DNA from: Flavobacteriaceae bacterium
GTDB lineage: Bacteria; Bacteroidota; Bacteroidia; Flavobacteriales; Flavobacteriaceae
DNA length: 8,431 nt
Assembly: GCA_023301205.1 (NCBI GenBank)
Contig: JALZVC010000217.1
Coordinates: 1-8,431, forward strand
Reading direction: 5' to 3'
Shown here: one piece after another, positions 6,253-8,431 of the stretch
How the letters are laid out: each line of letters begins with the position of its first letter
How positions within the stretch are numbered: the first letter of the stretch is position 1
Program-made: the position numbers and the translations under genes
Notes under the pieces: model-generated
Told to the model about the DNA's origin: nothing
The model's input: only the letters and a program-made list of their open reading frames with translations
Database searches by the model: none

Positions 6253-7947
6253 ATGTTAGACATTTCAGAATTAAAAGCAAAAAAGTTACCTGAATTACAG
6301 GAACTTGCTTCAGCTTTAAAAGTACCTAAGTACAAAAGCATGAAAAAATTAGACTTGGTATATCAAATACTTGATTATCAAGCAGCAAACCCAAACAAAG
6401 TAAAAGCAGTAGTAGCAACAGATGATGCTCCCCCAGCAAAAGAAACACCAAAACCTAGGGCTGCACCTAAACCTAGAGCACCGCGTAAAGCCGCTCCAGT
6501 AAAAAGCAAACAGGAAAAAGTTAAAAAAGAAGAAGTTGTAGAAAAAGCAGTAGACTCTTCTAAAAAAGAGGAAAGCCCTAAAAAAGACGAAACTTCTAGA
6601 AATGATTCTAAAAGAAACGAGCCTAAAAAAGACAGTCGTCCTAACCCAAAAACTCCGCGACATAATCATCAAAAAAACAATGATGATAAAGACAAGAGGT
6701 CAAATAACAATGACAACAAGTCTAACAATCGCAATACACAGAGAGACAACCCGAATAAAAACAATAATCGTAGTACCGGAAAAAACGGAAATAAAGACAC
6801 CCGTAATCGCTATAAACAACCAGATTATGAGTTTGATAGTATCATCTCTAGTGAAGGAGTACTAGATATTATGCAAGATGGTTATGGTTTCTTGCGTTCT
6901 AGTGATTACAACTACCTATCATCTCCAGATGATATTTATGTATCGCAATCTCAAATTAGACTATTTGGTTTAAAATCTGGTGACACTGTTCTTGGTGAAG
7001 TAAGACCCCCTAAAGAAGGAGAAAAATATTTCCCATTAATTAAAGTGAATATGATCAATGGTCAAAAGCCAAGTGTGGTCAGAGACCGCGTATCTTTTGA
7101 GCATTTAACACCTTTATTCCCTACAGAAAAATTTAACCTTGCAGATAAGCAAAGTACGATCTCTACCCGAATTATTGATCTTTTTGCACCAATAGGTAAA
7201 GGACAACGTGGTATGATTGTGTCGCAGCCTAAAACAGGTAAGACGATGCTCTTAAAAGATATTGCAAATGCAATAGCAGCAAATCACCCAGAAGTTTACC
7301 AAATCATTCTTCTCATTGATGAGCGCCCTGAAGAGGTTACAGATATGCAACGTAATGTGCGAGGTGAAGTAATTGCCTCTACCTTTGATAAAGAACCATC
7401 AGAGCACGTGCGTATTGCAAACCTAGTTATTGATAAAGCAAAGCGTCTTGTTGAGTGTGGCCACGATGTAGTGATCTTATTAGATTCTATTACACGTCTA
7501 GCACGCGCTTATAATACAGTACAACCTGCTAGTGGTAAAATACTTTCTGGTGGTGTTGATGCGGCAGCATTAAACAAACCTAAGCGTTTCTTTGGAGCTG
7601 CTCGTAATATTGAAAATGGCGGATCTTTAAGTATCATTGCCACGGCATTAACAGAAACTGGATCCAAAATGGACGAGGTAATCTTTGAAGAGTTTAAAGG
7701 TACTGGTAATATGGAGTTACAATTAGATAGAAAAATATCTAACAGACGTATTTTCCCTGCAATTGACCTTACCTCTTCTAGCACTCGTCGTGATGACATC
7801 TTACTTGATGACACAACAATTAAACGTATGTGGGTGATGCGCAAGTATCTTGCAGATATGAACCCTATAGAAGCTATGGAGTTTATTAACGAGCGCTTTA
7901 AGCAAACGCGTAATAATGAAGAGTTCTTAATCTCAATGAATAGCTAG
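6253..7947 (+). CDS. rho: Transcription termination factor Rho with long disordered N-terminal insert
   Basis: Rho is the hexameric RNA-dependent ATPase that pulls RNA polymerase off transcripts. The ATG at 6253 gives 564 residues, about 145 more than E. coli Rho. The order is: Rho_N helical domain (about 3-43); a Pro/Lys/Asn/Arg-rich low-complexity insert (about 50-190); the cold-shock-like RNA-binding domain (about 198-270, with DGYGFLR at 209-215 and PDDIYV at 225-230); and the RecA-like ATPase. ATPase motifs are Walker A PKTGKT (326-331), catalytic Glu357 in DERPEEV, Walker B VILLD (Asp411), the Q-loop in [12 protein letters not shown] (432-443), the R-loop FKGTGNMEL (481-489), and Arg512 at the E. 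coli arginine-finger position. The extra length lies entirely in the insert, and the conserved domains are complete. The gene has its own leader and a strong terminator, and no co-transcribed neighbour. Confidence 0.98.
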   Translation: MLDISELKAKKLPELQELASALKVPKYKSMKKLDLVYQILDYQAANPNKVKAVVATDDAPPAKETPKPRAAPKPRAPRKAAPVKSKQEKVKKEEVVEKAVDSSKKEESPKKDETSRNDSKRNEPKKDSRPNPKTPRHNHQKNNDDKDKRSNNNDNKSNNRNTQRDNPNKNNNRSTGKNGNKDTRNRYKQPDYEFDSIISSEGVLDIMQDGYGFLRSSDYNYLSSPDDIYVSQSQIRLFGLKSGDTVLGEVRPPKEGEKYFPLIKVNMINGQKPSVVRDRVSFEHLTPLFPTEKFNLADKQSTISTRIIDLFAPIGKGQRGMIVSQPKTGKTMLLKDIANAIAANHPEVYQIILLIDERPEEVTDMQRNVRGEVIASTFDKEPSEHVRIANLVIDKAKRLVECGHDVVILLDSITRLARAYNTVQPASGKILSGGVDAAALNKPKRFFGAARNIENGGSLSIIATALTETGSKMDEVIFEEFKGTGNMELQLDRKISNRRIFPAIDLTSSSTRRDDILLDDTTIKRMWVMRKYLADMNPIEAMEFINERFKQTRNNEEFLISMNS

Positions 7948-7973
7948 AAAGCATTTAAGCTCTTATAATAAAT

Positions 7974-8006
7974 AAAAGACTCGATAGCAATATCGGGTCT
8001 TTTTTT
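7974..8006 (+). terminator. Strong intrinsic terminator of rho
   Basis: Arms 7974-7986 and 7991-8003 pair over 13 positions with one T-G wobble around the GNRA-type tetraloop GCAA (7987-7990). The last four pairs are A-T, and the T run continues to 8006. It starts 27 bases after the rho stop. Because the stem begins with AAAA, it could also act weakly on the opposite strand. Thus rho mRNA itself ends without needing Rho. Confidence 0.92.
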
Positions 8007-8056
8007 GCTTCGGAAATAGGGGCGATTGACTACTACTTAAGTTAGTTTTATAATAG

Positions 8057-8128
8057 TCTGGCATTTCAGTATATAAATAAAGCCCTCCCTGTTGTTGAAT
8101 TAGTGCTCTCTAGTAACAACTTGCCAGA
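8057..8128. repeat. Nested inverted repeats, possible structured RNA or small repeat element
   Basis: The outer arms TCTGGCA (8057-8063) and TGCCAGA (8122-8128) are perfectly complementary over 7 bp. Inside, GTTGTT (8091-8096) pairs with AACAAC (8115-8120), and ATTAG (8099-8103) pairs with CTAGT (8110-8114, one T-G wobble), giving an 11-bp stem with a two-base bulge and a six-base loop. No transposase, target duplication or promoter is visible around it. It could be a non-coding RNA, an mRNA 3' structure, a miniature repeat or chance. Confidence 0.4.
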
Positions 8129-8248
8129 TCAAACCAATTAATGCACGTAATATTAGTGGTAACACTACAACTGTTATTCTAGTGATATACTTTCTGATTT
8201 AAATTAAGTAAGAACCTGAATTTCCCGTCAAGCATAAAAATTTTCCAT

Positions 8249-8278
8249 AAAAAAACCCCCTGCAACGCAAGAGGCTTT
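8249..8278 (-). terminator. Intrinsic terminator of T9SS-tailed gene
   Basis: Arms 8252-8263 and 8267-8278 form a 12-bp stem with several G-T wobbles around a three-base loop. On the minus strand it runs into seven T (A run 8249-8255). It begins 24 bases after the stop codon of the T9SS-tailed gene. Confidence 0.85.
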
Positions 8279-8302
8279 AGTGTTTTAGTTATTGAGTTTT
8301 AA

Positions 8303-8431
8303 TTACTCGATAATAACTTTTTCTGTAAGTGTTCCAGCAGAAGTATCTACATTAAGAATGTAAACCCCTCTTGAAAGACCAGAAACATTAATCTGACCGT
8401 TAGATAAAGAAACGTTAGTTGCTTTTCCTAA
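8303..8431 (-). CDS. C-terminus of a secreted protein with T9SS type A sorting domain (5' part outside window)
   Basis: The last 42 codons of a minus-strand gene read in frame from the window edge to TAA (complement of 8303-8305). The residues include VSLSNGQINVSGLSRGVYIL, followed by a short strand, the TLTEK segment and the end VIIE. This is the classic tail of the type A C-terminal signal (Por_Secre_tail, TIGR04183): L-G-x-Y near the middle, then a final Lys before a hydrophobic beta-strand. Such tails direct proteins through the outer membrane by the type IX secretion system and are normally cleaved and replaced by a surface anchor. The functional part of the protein is outside the window, so its role cannot be stated. 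Confidence 0.88.
   Translation of the reverse strand, partial: LGKATNVSLSNGQINVSGLSRGVYILNVDTSAGTLTEKVIIE

Larger units (their letters stand above)
7948..8302. other. Convergent intergenic region rho / T9SS gene, no gene seen
   Basis: This 355-base gap holds the rho terminator at its left end and the terminator of the T9SS-tailed gene at its right end. Between them (8007-8248) I see no ORF with coding character, no tRNA and no exact TAnnTTTG promoter box. What it does hold is a nested inverted repeat at 8057-8128 and a small perfect hairpin at 8154-8167 (TAGTG, loop GTAA, CACTA). Confidence 0.6.

Noticed and set aside
6349..6672. 107-residue open frame on the minus strand inside rho
   Set aside because: It is the antisense of the Lys/Asn-rich insert, which gives a meaningless Phe/Arg/Cys-rich product. 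The rho frame on the other strand is clearly coding.
6602..6865. 87-residue plus-strand open frame inside rho
   Set aside because: It is a frame-shifted reading of the A-rich insert with Thr/Ile/Lys repeats and no family resemblance. Rho continues in its own frame without interruption.
7509..7844. 111-residue open frame antisense to the rho ATPase domain
   Set aside because: It is fully inside conserved rho coding sequence, with no recognisable domain and no promoter.
8057..8128. Inverted repeat as an insertion sequence
   Set aside because: There is no transposase, the arms are only 7 bp, and the flanking bases show no target-site duplication.

Overview
The window looks like a stretch of chromosome from a marine-type Flavobacteriaceae (phylum Bacteroidota). 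It is AT-rich and no start codon has a Shine-Dalgarno sequence. Two genes have exact TAnnTTTG boxes, the Bacteroidota -7 promoter element. The gene at the right edge ends in a type IX secretion (T9SS) sorting domain. The gene set (DUF1599, folP, cdaA, MsbA-like ABC exporter, truA, YfcE-like phosphoesterase, DUF4293, rho) is also characteristic of this group. The genus cannot be fixed from this sequence alone.

Layout from left to right: the 3'-truncated DUF1599 gene points left and is divergent from folP (dihydropteroate synthase) and cdaA (diadenylate cyclase), which form a likely two-gene operon on the plus strand. cdaA converges on a minus-strand pair, truA (tRNA pseudouridine synthase) followed after one base by an ABC exporter half-transporter. 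truA is divergent from a YfcE-like metallophosphoesterase, which converges on the small membrane protein gene DUF4293. DUF4293 is divergent from rho. rho ends at a textbook intrinsic terminator and converges on the T9SS-tailed gene, only the last 42 residues of which are in the window.

The genes serve separate housekeeping tasks: folate synthesis, second-messenger synthesis, lipid or drug export, tRNA modification and transcription termination. I see no mobile element, CRISPR array, tRNA, rRNA, frameshift or defence system, and no clearly new multi-gene system. The points worth a second look are smaller. Four genes, probably five, start with TTG. The DUF1599 protein is an internal tandem duplication. 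Rho carries a long disordered Lys/Asn/Arg-rich insert. The rho leader has a hairpin, a 21-bp-spaced direct repeat and a C-rich, G-poor tract that could support autoregulation. An unexplained nested inverted repeat lies downstream of rho, and a 14-bp palindrome lies in front of the phosphoesterase gene.
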